A DNA stretch of 64,000 bases from Actinacidiphila paucisporea (GCF_900142575.1 NZ_FRBI01000024.1:56892-120891), one strand, 5' to 3'. Positions 8,109-16,873 are shown, numbered from the stretch's first letter. The notes: a model not told the origin generated them from the sequence alone. Program-made: numbers and translations.

Positions 8109-9290
8109 TCAGCCGATCTTGACGATCTCGCCGTCGTGCGCGGTGACGTCCGAGGAGCTGGTGCAGGCCGGAGCGTCGTCGCAGGCGGGCCACATCATGG
8201 TCTTGTTGGCCACGTAGATGGAGCCGTCGCGGCCGGCGAGGAAGCCGGTGGGCGCGAAGAGCTTGCCCGCCGCCAGCACGGTCCGCTCGCCGGTGCGGTG
8301 GTCGATCTGGACGACGTCGCCGATCGGGTCGCCGGTCGGCAGGAAGCCGGTGGTGTCGAACTCGGTGACGTAGAAGTCGCCGTTGGCGCCGAAGCCGCAG
8401 CCGCTGATGGCGCTGAAGCCGCTCTGCCACACCGTCAGGCTGCCGGTGTGCGGGTTGTACTTGTACACCTTGGCCTCGGTGGACGAGCTGGGCTTGCCGG
8501 TGATCTCACCGACGTAGACCGAGTCGTCGGGGCCGACGGCGACGCAGGACGGCACGGAGTCGACACCGGTCGAGGTCTTGGGGATGAAACTGAGGACGTG
8601 GACATTACCCCGGCGGTCCACCGAGTCCAGGACGTTGCTCGCCGCGTCGACGAGGTAGAAGCCGCCGCCGGGCTTGGTGGTCAGCGCGTACGGGTTGGAC
8701 TCGGGGTAGCTGGTGCCCTGGTCCTTGTGCGCGTTCGTCCACTCGTAGTCGACGTAGCCGGGGTTCGCGATCGCCTTCACGGAGTGGCCGGTGACCTTGA
8801 GCAGGCCGCCGTACTGCGTGATGAGCTGCGCCTTGAGGTCGGCGGGGATCGTGTCCGGGGTCTGCTGCGCGGAGCCGGTCTCCAGGACGTAGAGGTGGCC
8901 GTCGGAGTAGGTCAGGCCGTTGGCGCCGACCACCTCCTCCTGGTTGAAGTTCGACGCCAGGCCGTCGACGATCCGCACCGGGGTGCCGGAGGAGACGTCG
9001 GCGAGCGATCCGGTGAAGCCGAAGCACCTGGTGGGGAATCCGGTACCGACGCAGGTCGGCGGGGTCTCGCCGACCTCGGAGACGATGAGGTGTCCGCGCG
9101 GCCCCCAGACCAGGCTCCGCGGCGAGTTCAGGCCGGCGGCCACGACGGTGACCGGCGAGTCACCGGTCAGATGGGCGGGGCGGCCGGCCGCCTGGGCCTC
9201 CTGCCCCGACGGTCCTGCGCCCACGCCGACGAGCGCTGTCGCCGCCGCCACGCCGGCGAACAGCAGCCGGCTCGTTTTGAGACGCCACAT
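8109..9290 (-). CDS. Secreted ScyD/ScyE-family beta-propeller protein
   Basis: 393 residues. A Sec signal peptide (MWRLKTSRLLFAGVAAATAL... ending near AQAAG) is followed by a mature domain beginning VTVVAAGLNSPRSLVWGP. NHL/SMP-30-like propeller blades are seen in GHLIVSEVGE, VGANGLTYSDGHLYVLETG, PGGGFYLVDAASNVLDSVD, VAVGPDDSVYVGEITG, GCGFGANGDFYVTEF and GFLAGRDGSIYVAN. Six cysteines suggest disulphides outside the cell. ScyD and ScyE are named from the cyanobacterial scytonemin cluster, where their exact role is unclear. I chose the ATG at 9290 for its GGAGGAG 11 nt upstream and the signal peptide. The position next to an ebo-like operon mirrors the cyanobacterial pairing. Confidence 0.88.
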   Translation of the reverse strand: MWRLKTSRLLFAGVAAATALVGVGAGPSGQEAQAAGRPAHLTGDSPVTVVAAGLNSPRSLVWGPRGHLIVSEVGETPPTCVGTGFPTRCFGFTGSLADVSSGTPVRIVDGLASNFNQEEVVGANGLTYSDGHLYVLETGSAQQTPDTIPADLKAQLITQYGGLLKVTGHSVKAIANPGYVDYEWTNAHKDQGTSYPESNPYALTTKPGGGFYLVDAASNVLDSVDRRGNVHVLSFIPKTSTGVDSVPSCVAVGPDDSVYVGEITGKPSSSTEAKVYKYNPHTGSLTVWQSGFSAISGCGFGANGDFYVTEFDTTGFLPTGDPIGDVVQIDHRTGERTVLAAGKLFAPTGFLAGRDGSIYVANKTMMWPACDDAPACTSSSDVTAHDGEIVKIG

Positions 9291-9510
9291 CTTGGCTTCA
9301 TCTCCTCCGGGTTCGGATGATCTGGCTGACCTGACCGCACGCGGCCGTCTGCGACCGCACGTGGCAGGACGAACACCAAGGCGCGCGGGGAAACACCCGT
9401 CACAGTGGTGATCGGCCGTTTCCCGCTGCTCCGGGCGCCTCAGCATTGATCAAGCCGCTTGGCCGTCACTGTTGGGCAACTTGGCACCGACTTGGCGGCG
9501 GCCACGAAAA

Positions 9511-9545
9511 GGCGGCGGACCCGGCACAATGCCGGGCCCGCCGCC
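9511..9545 (-). terminator. Rho-independent terminator of the MFS/hydroxylase operon
   Basis: A 16-bp GC-rich stem with one mismatch (9511-9526 against 9530-9545) and a 3-nt loop lies 25 bp beyond the MFS stop. On the minus strand it is followed by CTTTTC, a short U tract. Confidence 0.8.
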
Positions 9546-9569
9546 GTCCGTGCGCGAGGGGGGAAGCCG

Positions 9570-11102
9570 TCAGGAGCGTGCTTTTTCGGCCGGTGCCGCC
9601 GGCTTGGCCGGGGCGCCGAAGGCGGGCGCGGGCAGCGGGCCGCCGCGCAGCAGCGCGGCGCAGACGACCGCGCCGACGCCGAAGATGGCGGTGCACCACC
9701 AGAAGACGGTGCTGTAGCCGTGGATCGTCGCGAGGTGGATCTGCGCGGCGGTGGGTTTGCCGTGCGCGTGGCTGCTCAGGTAGGTGCCGGCGGAGCTGGC
9801 CGCGATGGTGTTGAGCAGCGCGGTGCCGATCGCGCCGCCGAGCTGCTGCCCGGTGCTGATGGACGCCGAGGCGATGCCCGCGTCGTGCGGCGCCACGCCG
9901 GCCGTGCCGGTCCGCAGGGCCGCCGCGTAGATCAGGCCCATGCCGAGGCCGATCACCATGGTCGGGCCGAGCAGGGCGGCGGCGTAGCCCGAGTCGGGGC
10001 CGATCCTGGTCAGCCAGGCCATGCCGCCGGCGTTGAGCAGCATGCCGACGCCGATCAGCGGGCGCGGGCCGACCTTCGGCATCACCACGATGTTGCCGAC
10101 GTTGGTCGCGACCGCGGTGACCACGACCATCGGCAGCAGGGCGACGCCGGAGGTGATGGCCGAGTAGCCGAGGTCGGTCTGCATGTAGTAGATGAGGAAC
10201 AGCAGGACGCCGAAGGCGCCGACGCCGACGATCAGCGCGGTCAGGTAGGCGCCGCCGCGGTTGCGGTCCAGGACGACGCGGGGCGGCAGCAGCGGGTGCG
10301 GGGCGCGGGACTGCCAGAAGGCGAAGACGACCAGCAGGACGCCGCCGGTCGCCAGCACGCCCCAGGTGGTGGCCGCGTGCCAGCTGTGGGTGGCGGCGTT
10401 GGAGAAGCCGTAGACCAGGCAGAACATCCCGCCGGACGCCACGATCACGCCGGGGATGTCCATCTTGGCGCCGGTCCTGGGCTGCCTGGGCAGCAGCATC
10501 AGGCCGCCGACCAGCGAGAAGACGGCGAAGACCAGGTTGACGTACATGCACCAGCGCCAGTTGAGGCCGGAGGTCAGCGCGCCGCCGAGCAGCAGGCCCA
10601 GGCCGCCGCCGCTGGCCGCGACCGCGCTGAAGACGCCGAAGGCCTTGCCGCGCTCCTTGGGGTCGGTGAAGGTCGTGGACAGCAGCGACAGGGCGGTCGG
10701 CGCCAGCAGTGCGGCGAAGACACCCTGGCTGGCGCGGGCCGCCACCAGCATGCCGAAGCTGCCCGAGGCGCCGCCGACGGCGGAGGAGATCGCGAAGCCG
10801 CTCAGCCCGATGAGGAAGGTCTCCTTGCGGCCGACCAGGTCGGCCAGCCGCCCGCAGAAGAGCAGCAGGCTGCCGAAGCACAGGGCGTACGCGGTCAGGA
10901 TCCACTGCTTGTCCGCGTTCGAGAAGTGCAGGGCCTCCTGGGCCGACGGCAGCGCGAGGTTCATCACCGTCACGTCGAGGGTGATCATCAGGTAGGCGGT
11001 GCAGATGACGGTGAGGATCAGCCACCGCCGGGAATCGCCGGGCGCCGACCCGGCCGCCCCCGAACCCGGTCCGGCCGCAGGGGCTGCGCTCCGTACTGAC
11101 AT
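9570..11102 (-). CDS. MFS drug exporter, DHA2 (14-helix, EmrB/QacA) type
   Basis: 510 residues with about 14 predicted membrane helices. The N-terminal helix carries LDVTVMNLALPSAQ (the family motif D1), followed by QWILTAYALCFGSLLLFCGR and LADLVGRKETFLIG (motif A). A motif C-like stretch follows around GGGLGLLLGGALTSGLNWRW. The start ATG at 11102 has GGAGGAG about 7 nt upstream. It lies downstream of the FAD hydroxylase on the same strand with a 98-bp gap and ends at a clear terminator. The context suggests proton-driven export of the meroterpenoid product, or self-resistance to it. Confidence 0.92.
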   Translation of the reverse strand: MSVRSAAPAAGPGSGAAGSAPGDSRRWLILTVICTAYLMITLDVTVMNLALPSAQEALHFSNADKQWILTAYALCFGSLLLFCGRLADLVGRKETFLIGLSGFAISSAVGGASGSFGMLVAARASQGVFAALLAPTALSLLSTTFTDPKERGKAFGVFSAVAASGGGLGLLLGGALTSGLNWRWCMYVNLVFAVFSLVGGLMLLPRQPRTGAKMDIPGVIVASGGMFCLVYGFSNAATHSWHAATTWGVLATGGVLLVVFAFWQSRAPHPLLPPRVVLDRNRGGAYLTALIVGVGAFGVLLFLIYYMQTDLGYSAITSGVALLPMVVVTAVATNVGNIVVMPKVGPRPLIGVGMLLNAGGMAWLTRIGPDSGYAAALLGPTMVIGLGMGLIYAAALRTGTAGVAPHDAGIASASISTGQQLGGAIGTALLNTIAASSAGTYLSSHAHGKPTAAQIHLATIHGYSTVFWWCTAIFGVGAVVCAALLRGGPLPAPAFGAPAKPAAPAEKARS

Positions 11103-11200
11103 GTTCGTCTCCTCCTCGCAGTTGGCGGACAGGCTCCGCTCGTATGACAGACCCGCGCGACCGGATGTGACCGGGCCCGGTCCGGGCGGAGCCCGCCGTG

Positions 11201-12979
11201 TCATTCGGCGGCTTCGTGGTCCAGGAGGTACGACAGCGCCTGCCCAAGGTCGTCCGCGGGGGTGTCGCCGGCGCCCGGGCAGCGCCAGGCCACGTGGTTG
11301 TCGGGCCGTACGAGGACGGCGCCCGCGTCGGTGATCTCCCGTACGGCCGCCCAGCCGCCGTCGGCGTCGGTGTACGGCGCCCCGTCGGCGGGAGAGCCGA
11401 TGCGGGCCGTGGTGATCGGGATGGCGAACTTCTCGGCGACCTGCGCGGCCGCCTCGCACCACGGCGTGCCCTCGGGGCCGGTGATGAGGACGAAGCCGGT
11501 CCCGGAGCCCGTCAGGTCGTGGGTGGACAGGCGGCGGCCCTCGTGCTCGATCCAGGCGTGCGCCAGCAGGTGCCCGGGGCGGGTGGTGGGGTGGTAGGCG
11601 TCGCCCATCGGCGAGCGGGCCGGCGGCGGGGTGCCGTCGGGCAGGACGGCGCCGTCCTCGTACGCGAAGCCGATCTCCAGGTCGTGCGCCTGGCATTCGG
11701 CGCGGTGCGTGCCGAAGATCTCCGCGGCCCGTGCCCTGACGACCTCGCCGACCGGTGACGGGTCGAAGTAGGCGGCGAAGGCCGAGGGGCGGCGCTGGGG
11801 CGGGATGTGCGCGCCCAGGCCCACCGCGGCCTCGGTCATCAGCCGGTGGTGGAACCAGGTGGACAGGCCCCATTCGACGTTGCGCCGGCCCAGCGGGCGC
11901 CGCTCCGCCTCGTAGGTGTCGAGCAGGCTGTCGTGCGCGCGGCCCGAGACGACGGCGGCGAGCTTCCAGGCGAGGTTGTGCACGTCCTGGATGCCGCCGT
12001 TCAGGCCGAGGCCGGTGGTCGGCGGCTGGCGGTGCGCGGCGTCGCCGACGATCAGCACCCGGCCGTCGCGGTAGCGGTCGGCGAGCACGCCCTCGACGCT
12101 CCAGTGCGAGACCTTGTGCAGTGTCAGGTCCAGGTCCGGCAGCCCGAGGACCTCGCGGATCCTGGCGGTGACGGCCCGGTGGTCGGCGCGGTCCGCGTCG
12201 CCGAGGGCGAAGTGCAGGCCCCACTCCTCGCAGTCCTTGCCCCAACTGGGCCCCATCTCCAGCAGGGTGCTCGACAGGTCGGGGCGGTAGGGGTTGAGGA
12301 ACCAGGTGATGATGGTGCCCTCGTGCCACCACCGCGACAGGTCGGCGGAGAAGTACGCGGTGGTCACGTCGGCCATCGCGGACACACCCTCCATCCGCAC
12401 CCCCAGCGCGGGGCCGAGGGTGCGGCCGCCGTCGGCCGCGATGACGTAGCGCGCGGCGACCGTGGTGGTCCCACCGGTCGCGGTGTCGCGGATCTCGGCG
12501 ACGACGCCGCCGGCGTCCTGGGTGAAGGACACCAGCTCGTGGGCTAATCGCACCCCGCCCGGATTGCGCCGCTCGGCCTCGGCGCGCAGGATCGGCTCCA
12601 GGCGGAGCTGCGGCAGCTTGACGGGCAGTACGGGACCGGCCGCCGCGTACGTCCCGGTGAGCGCGCCGCCGCCGAAGGCGTCCATCTCGTGGATGACCCG
12701 CCGGTCCAGCGGCCCCTCGCCGGTCAGCGTGGTCTGCCAGCGGACCCGGCCGAACCGCTCCGGCGGCGCCGCCCGTTCGACGACCGCCTCGTACAGGCCG
12801 TGCTGGCGGAAGACCTCCATCGTGCGCTGGTTGAGATAGTGCGCCTTCGGCAGTCGCGACGTGTCCGGGTGCCGTTCCACCAGGAGGTGGTCGACCCCGT
12901 GGTCGGACAGGAAGACGGACGCGGACAGCCCGCACCCGCCGCCGCCGACGATCAGAACCGGAACCTCGATAGCCGCCAT
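11201..12979 (-). CDS. FAD-dependent aromatic hydroxylase (class A flavoprotein monooxygenase)
   Basis: 592 residues. VLIVGGGGCGLSASVFLSDH is the N-terminal ADP-binding GxGxxG motif. YVIAADGGRTLGPALGV is the DG motif, and VLIVGDAAHRQPPTTGLGLN the GD motif binding the FAD ribityl chain. After about residue 430 comes the C-terminal thioredoxin-like domain (HAWIEHEGRRLSTHDL, GFVLITGPEG) typical of PheA/TetX-like and polyketide-tailoring hydroxylases. Such enzymes use NADPH and O2 to hydroxylate phenols or naphthols. The ATG at 12979 has GGGAAGG upstream. It shares an operon with the MFS exporter and sits close to the SARP gene and the NphB-like prenyltransferase, so an aromatic meroterpenoid is its likely substrate. 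Confidence 0.9.
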   Translation of the reverse strand: MAAIEVPVLIVGGGGCGLSASVFLSDHGVDHLLVERHPDTSRLPKAHYLNQRTMEVFRQHGLYEAVVERAAPPERFGRVRWQTTLTGEGPLDRRVIHEMDAFGGGALTGTYAAAGPVLPVKLPQLRLEPILRAEAERRNPGGVRLAHELVSFTQDAGGVVAEIRDTATGGTTTVAARYVIAADGGRTLGPALGVRMEGVSAMADVTTAYFSADLSRWWHEGTIITWFLNPYRPDLSSTLLEMGPSWGKDCEEWGLHFALGDADRADHRAVTARIREVLGLPDLDLTLHKVSHWSVEGVLADRYRDGRVLIVGDAAHRQPPTTGLGLNGGIQDVHNLAWKLAAVVSGRAHDSLLDTYEAERRPLGRRNVEWGLSTWFHHRLMTEAAVGLGAHIPPQRRPSAFAAYFDPSPVGEVVRARAAEIFGTHRAECQAHDLEIGFAYEDGAVLPDGTPPPARSPMGDAYHPTTRPGHLLAHAWIEHEGRRLSTHDLTGSGTGFVLITGPEGTPWCEAAAQVAEKFAIPITTARIGSPADGAPYTDADGGWAAVREITDAGAVLVRPDNHVAWRCPGAGDTPADDLGQALSYLLDHEAAE

Positions 12980-13193
12980 GATCTGCCTTCCCTCGCATGG
13001 CGGCCCGGGCCGGAGGGCCCGGGCCGACGTGTCACGGGCGGTGCTGGGGGCACCCAGCATCGGCCGCGGGAGTTGGGCGGCACTGGTCGGCGGGTTGGCG
13101 CCGGCTTGGCGCCCGCAGGACAGGTCGGGACGACGCGAACTGCGGCTCGCCGCGTACGGGGGTGGTGCTGTTCAGGCGGACCCGGGGTGTGGC

Positions 13194-14255
13194 TCAGGCC
13201 GACTTGGCGACCACCCGGGGATGCGGGCGCCAGTCGAGGGCCGGGGCGTGGTTCAGTATCTCGTTCTCCAGGTGCTGGAGCGCCGGTCTGGGGTCGATGC
13301 CCAGCTCCTCCGCCAGCCGCTTCTGGTTGGTCCGCAGCACCCCCAGCGCGTCGGCCTGCCGGCCGGCCCGGTAGAGCGCCAGGCTCAGCAGCTCGCAGCC
13401 GTACTCGCGCAAGGGGTGGGCCCGCGTGAAGGCCTCCAGTTCGGCCACCGCCATCTCGTGGGCGCCGACGGCCAGCAGCGCCGCGCAGCGTCCCTCGACC
13501 ACCGACAGCCGCAGTTCCTCCAGCCGGGCCACGTCCGGCCGCACGTAGGTGGTGTCGGCGACCTCCGCGTAGGCCTGCCCGCGCCACAGGGCGAGGCCCG
13601 CCTCGAACTCGCGCACCGCCTGCTGCGGTTCGCCCCAGTCCAGCGCCTGCCAGCCGGCGGTGGCGCGCTCGCTGAAGCGGTGGACGTCGACCTCGACGAC
13701 CCGGCTGTCCAGCAGATAGCCGCGGCCGTAGGTCCGCAGCACCGTCGCCGGGGTACGCGGGGCGCGGGCGGGTTCCAGCACCCGCCGCAGGTTGGCCACG
13801 TAGGCCTGCAGCGAGGTGATCGCCGACGGCGGGGGCTTCCCGGTCCACAGCTCCTCGACGATCATGTCGACGGCCACCGGCTGGCCCACCTTGCTGACCA
13901 GCAGCGCCAGCAGGGCCCGCTGCTTGGGCGCCCCGGGGTCCACGAGGCGGTCGCCGACCACCGCTTCGATCGGGCCGAGCGCCCGGAACTCCGCCAGGGG
14001 CCGCGGGCCTCTGTCGCTGACGACGCGCGGCGGGGGCGGCGGTCTGAGGTCGACGTCTGCGCCGGAGCCGAAATGCTCTTTCAGGAACTCGTTGGTGCGC
14101 CGCAGCTCCCACACTTCGCGTTCCAGCTCCGCGATGCGGCGCGCATCACCGCTGCCGGTATCTGACGACCGCCCGCCATCAGTCTGCGCGGGGCGGCCGC
14201 GGGCTAAGTCCGCGCCGATGACAGGGGTATTGACGTTGATTTCCTCGTTCGCCAT
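13194..14255 (-). CDS. SARP-family transcriptional activator (trHb DNA-binding plus BTAD) with an N-terminal coiled coil
   Basis: 353 residues. After a polar start, residues around 38-65 form a Leu/Glu heptad segment, RIAELEREVWELRRTNEFLK. It looks strikingly like the leucine zipper of IS3-type OrfA transposase proteins. Next comes the OmpR-like winged helix (FRALGPIEAVVGDR, KQRALLALLVSKVGQPVAVD, ELWTGKPPPSAITSLQAYVA, VLRTYGRGYLL). The bacterial transcriptional activation domain follows (VDVHRFSERATAGWQALD, LALWRGQAYAEVAD, ELRLSVVEGRCAALLAVG, ALYRAGRQADALGVLR). SARPs activate antibiotic clusters through direct heptamer repeats near -35. The ATG at 14255 is preceded by GGGAG. It faces dxs across a 585-bp region with two strong dyads, its likely targets. 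Confidence 0.92.
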   Translation of the reverse strand: MANEEINVNTPVIGADLARGRPAQTDGGRSSDTGSGDARRIAELEREVWELRRTNEFLKEHFGSGADVDLRPPPPPRVVSDRGPRPLAEFRALGPIEAVVGDRLVDPGAPKQRALLALLVSKVGQPVAVDMIVEELWTGKPPPSAITSLQAYVANLRRVLEPARAPRTPATVLRTYGRGYLLDSRVVEVDVHRFSERATAGWQALDWGEPQQAVREFEAGLALWRGQAYAEVADTTYVRPDVARLEELRLSVVEGRCAALLAVGAHEMAVAELEAFTRAHPLREYGCELLSLALYRAGRQADALGVLRTNQKRLAEELGIDPRPALQHLENEILNHAPALDWRPHPRVVAKSA

Positions 14256-14437
14256 CCCGAACTCCCAACATCTCACCGCCTGGTCCGGGCGCCCGACCAC
14301 GACCGGTTTGCGGCCTGGCAGGCTGCCGGGCATCTCGGCCAGGCAGTATCCGATCACCGAACGCTCCGTATAGCGTGCGCGAACGGTCTAAATGAGACGA
14401 CATTTCAGAGCGCACTCACCACACGCGGGCAAGCAAG

Positions 14438-14470
14438 AGGTCACGCACCCTCGCATAGGATGCGTGACCT
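14438..14470. promoter_or_regulatory. 33-bp palindrome, candidate operator
   Basis: Perfect 10-bp arms AGGTCACGCA (14438-14447) and TGCGTGACCT (14461-14470). Three further pairs follow inward after one mismatch, leaving a 5-nt loop. There is no U tract, and the position between divergent genes favours a dimer-binding operator over a terminator. As RNA on the minus strand the mismatch becomes a G-U pair, so a leader hairpin of the SARP mRNA is also possible. Confidence 0.6.
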
Positions 14471-14747
14471 TGGACACGGTGCGTTGCCCAATACGGCAAC
14501 CACGACTGGAGTTGTGCTGCTTTCTCTTTCCAATAACTGCACTTCGCGCCCCCGCTGCGCTACATTACCCAGTCAACCCGGGAGAGTGTAGCCGCGAAGT
14601 GATTGTCAGTCAAGGGTGCCAACAATCCACGGCAGAGCGCCAAATAGGCACTAATCCGGTGCAATGAAGATATCCCTTGCCCACCCTCCCACCGGCCGCC
14701 CGCGGGGTCCGGGAGACGGGGCCGGAGCACGACGCCGGGCACGTACA

Positions 14748-14778
14748 GTGACAGGAAACTGTCACGTGCCATGGTGAC
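14748..14778 (+). promoter_or_regulatory. Clustered GTGACA/TGTCAC half-sites upstream of dxs
   Basis: GTGACAG-gaaa-CTGTCAC is a perfect 7-bp inverted repeat at 14748-14765. The second arm also pairs with GTGACA at 14773-14778 across 8 nt, so three half-sites sit 60-90 bp before the dxs start. This is a plausible activator or repressor site for the dxs-nphB unit; the protein that binds it is unknown. Confidence 0.5.
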
Positions 14779-14840
14779 AACAATATGTTGCCGTGGGCAG
14801 CGGGTTGACCGTATTTCACCGCCGCCGGGAGTGTAGCCGT

Positions 14841-16826
14841 ATGACACTCCTCGATTCGATCCGCGGCCCGCGGGATCTGCAGGATCTCGGGCCGAATGAG
14901 CTGACCTCGCTGGCCGCGGAGATCAGGAGCCGCTTGATCTCCACGGTGTCCGCGAACAGCGGGCACCTGGGCCCCAACCTCGGCGTGGTGGAACTGACCA
15001 TCGCCCTGCACCGGGTCTTCGACTCGCCGCGCGACCCGCTGGTGTTCGACACCGGCCACCAGGCGTACGTGCACAAGCTGCTCACCGGCCGCCAGGGCGA
15101 CTTCGGCACGCTGCGGCAGCCCGGCGGGATGTCGGGCTACCCGAGCCGGGCCGAGTCGCCGCACGACCACGTGGAGAATTCGCACGCGTCGACCTCGATG
15201 TCCTACGCCGACGGCCTCGCGAAGGCCTTCAGGCTGCGCGGGCAGCGGGACCGCACGGCGGTGGCGATCATCGGCGACGGCGCCCTGACCGGCGGCATGG
15301 CCTGGGAGGCGCTCAACAACATCGCGGCGGACCGCACCAACCGGGTGGTCGTCGTCGTCAACGACAACGGCCGCTCGTACTCCCCCACCCACGGTGCCCT
15401 CGCCGCGCACCTGGCCCAGGTGCGCACGACGCGGCGGTACGAGAACGTGCTCGACTCCGTCAAGTCGACGCTGCCGCGGGCCCCGCTGGTCGGCGCCCCG
15501 CTGTACGAGACGCTGCACGGGATCAAGAAGGGCATCAAGGACGTACTCCAGCCGCAGGTGATGTTCGAGGACCTGGGACTGAAGTACGTCGGCCCGATCG
15601 ACGGCCACGACCAGGCCGCCGTCGAGCGGGCGCTGGCGCACGCGCGGGGCTTCGGCGGGCCGGTCATCGTGCACGTCCTGACCCGCAAGGGCCACGGCTA
15701 CGCGCCCGCGGAGAACAACGACGAGGACCGCCTGCACCAGGTCGCGGCGGGCACCGACCCGCTGACCGGTACGACCGCCAAGGCGGCCGCGCGCACCTGG
15801 TCGCACGTCTTCGCCGACGAGATCCTGCGGATCGGCGCCCGGCGCGAGGACGTGGTGGCGATCACCGCGGCGATGCTGCACCCGACCGGTCTGGCGCCCT
15901 TCGCGGCCGCCTACCCGGACCGGGTCTTCGACGTCGGCATCGCCGAGCAGCACGCGGTGACCAGCGCCGCCGGCCTCGCCATGGGCGGCCTGCACCCGGT
16001 GGTGGCGCTCTACTCCACCTTCCTCAACCGCGCCTTCGACCAGCTGCTGATGGACGTGGCCCTGCACCGGCTGCCGGTCACCTTCGTACTGGACCGCGCC
16101 GGCGTGACGGGCCCCGACGGGGCGAGCCACAACGGCATGTGGGACGGCTCGATCAGCCAGCTCGTGCCCGGCCTGCGGATCGCCGCGCCGCGGGACGCGG
16201 TACGGCTGGCCGAGCTGCTCGCCGAGGCGCTGGACGACGCCTCGGGACCGACCCTGCTGCGCTTCCCGAAGGCCCCGGCCGGCGACGAGGTGCCCGGCCT
16301 CGGCAGGCTCGGCGGCATGGACGTGGTGGCCCGGCCGCGCGAGGGGACGGCGGTGGACGTGCTGCTGGTCGGCGCGGGGGTGATGGCCGGCGTCTGCGCG
16401 CAGGCGGCGGCCCGGCTGGCCGACCAGGGCATCGGCGCGCTCGCGGTCGACCCGCGCTGGGTCAAGCCGGTGGACCCGGCGCTGGCCCCGGCGGCGCGCG
16501 AGGCGCGGCTGGTGGTCACCGTCGAGGACAACGGCATCGCGGGCGGCTTCGGCGACGCCGTGGCCCGCGCGCTGCGCGAGGCGGGCGTCGACACGCCCGT
16601 GCTGCCCTTCGGGCTGCCGCAGGAGTTCCTCACCCACGACACCCGGCGGGACATCCTGGAGCGGGCCGGGCTGACCGGCCGGGACATCGCCAGGTCGGTC
16701 ACCGAGGCGGTTTCGGGGCGCGACGGCGGCGAGGCGGTCTCGGGTCGCGACGGCGACGGCGCGGTCGACGCGGGGAGCCGCCAAGCCGGCGCCAACCGGC
16801 CGCACAGTCCGGCCCAAGGCGGGTGA
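14841..16826 (+). CDS. dxs: 1-deoxy-D-xylulose-5-phosphate synthase
   Basis: 661 residues. DXS joins pyruvate and glyceraldehyde 3-phosphate with thiamine diphosphate in the first and rate-limiting MEP-pathway step. Visible blocks are SGHLGPNLGVVELTIALH, DTGHQAYVHKLLTGR, the ThDP motif GDGALTGGMAWEALNN...NDN, and the transketolase-type second domain (DVGIAEQHAVTSAAGLA, DRAGVTGPDGASHNGMWD). The C-terminal domain follows (VVTVEDNGIAGGFGDAVA). The ATG at 14841 has GGGAG 9 nt upstream. The tail carries a nine-residue duplication (EAVSGRDGG/EAVSGRDGD). It shares an operon with the NphB-like prenyltransferase, 47 bp downstream, so it probably boosts geranyl diphosphate supply for that enzyme. Confidence 0.95.
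   Translation: MTLLDSIRGPRDLQDLGPNELTSLAAEIRSRLISTVSANSGHLGPNLGVVELTIALHRVFDSPRDPLVFDTGHQAYVHKLLTGRQGDFGTLRQPGGMSGYPSRAESPHDHVENSHASTSMSYADGLAKAFRLRGQRDRTAVAIIGDGALTGGMAWEALNNIAADRTNRVVVVVNDNGRSYSPTHGALAAHLAQVRTTRRYENVLDSVKSTLPRAPLVGAPLYETLHGIKKGIKDVLQPQVMFEDLGLKYVGPIDGHDQAAVERALAHARGFGGPVIVHVLTRKGHGYAPAENNDEDRLHQVAAGTDPLTGTTAKAAARTWSHVFADEILRIGARREDVVAITAAMLHPTGLAPFAAAYPDRVFDVGIAEQHAVTSAAGLAMGGLHPVVALYSTFLNRAFDQLLMDVALHRLPVTFVLDRAGVTGPDGASHNGMWDGSISQLVPGLRIAAPRDAVRLAELLAEALDDASGPTLLRFPKAPAGDEVPGLGRLGGMDVVARPREGTAVDVLLVGAGVMAGVCAQAAARLADQGIGALAVDPRWVKPVDPALAPAAREARLVVTVEDNGIAGGFGDAVARALREAGVDTPVLPFGLPQEFLTHDTRRDILERAGLTGRDIARSVTEAVSGRDGGEAVSGRDGDGAVDAGSRQAGANRPHSPAQGG
16704..16757. repeat. 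27-bp tandem duplication at the 3' end of dxs
   Basis: Units 16704-16730 and 16731-16757 encode EAVSGRDGG and EAVSGRDGD. This is the same unit length as the tandem repeats ending two ebo-operon genes. Confidence 0.85.
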
Positions 16827-16873
16827 CGAATGCTGGGGCCACAGACCGTCACGATCGACGCGTGGAGGATGCA

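Larger units (their letters stand above)
14256..14840. promoter_or_regulatory. Divergent intergenic region between the SARP gene and dxs
   Basis: 585 bp of markedly lower GC than its surroundings and without a credible gene. It holds a long palindrome (14438-14470), a cluster of GTGAC half-sites (14748-14778) and the dxs ribosome site GGGAG (14827-14831). A possible -10 for the SARP gene, TATACG, reads on the minus strand at 14367-14372. Promoter calls here are tentative. Confidence 0.6.

Noticed and set aside
14560..14847. Small minus-strand gene in the SARP-dxs gap
   Set aside because: No ribosome site, no similarity to a known fold, and it covers the dxs promoter and leader dyads.
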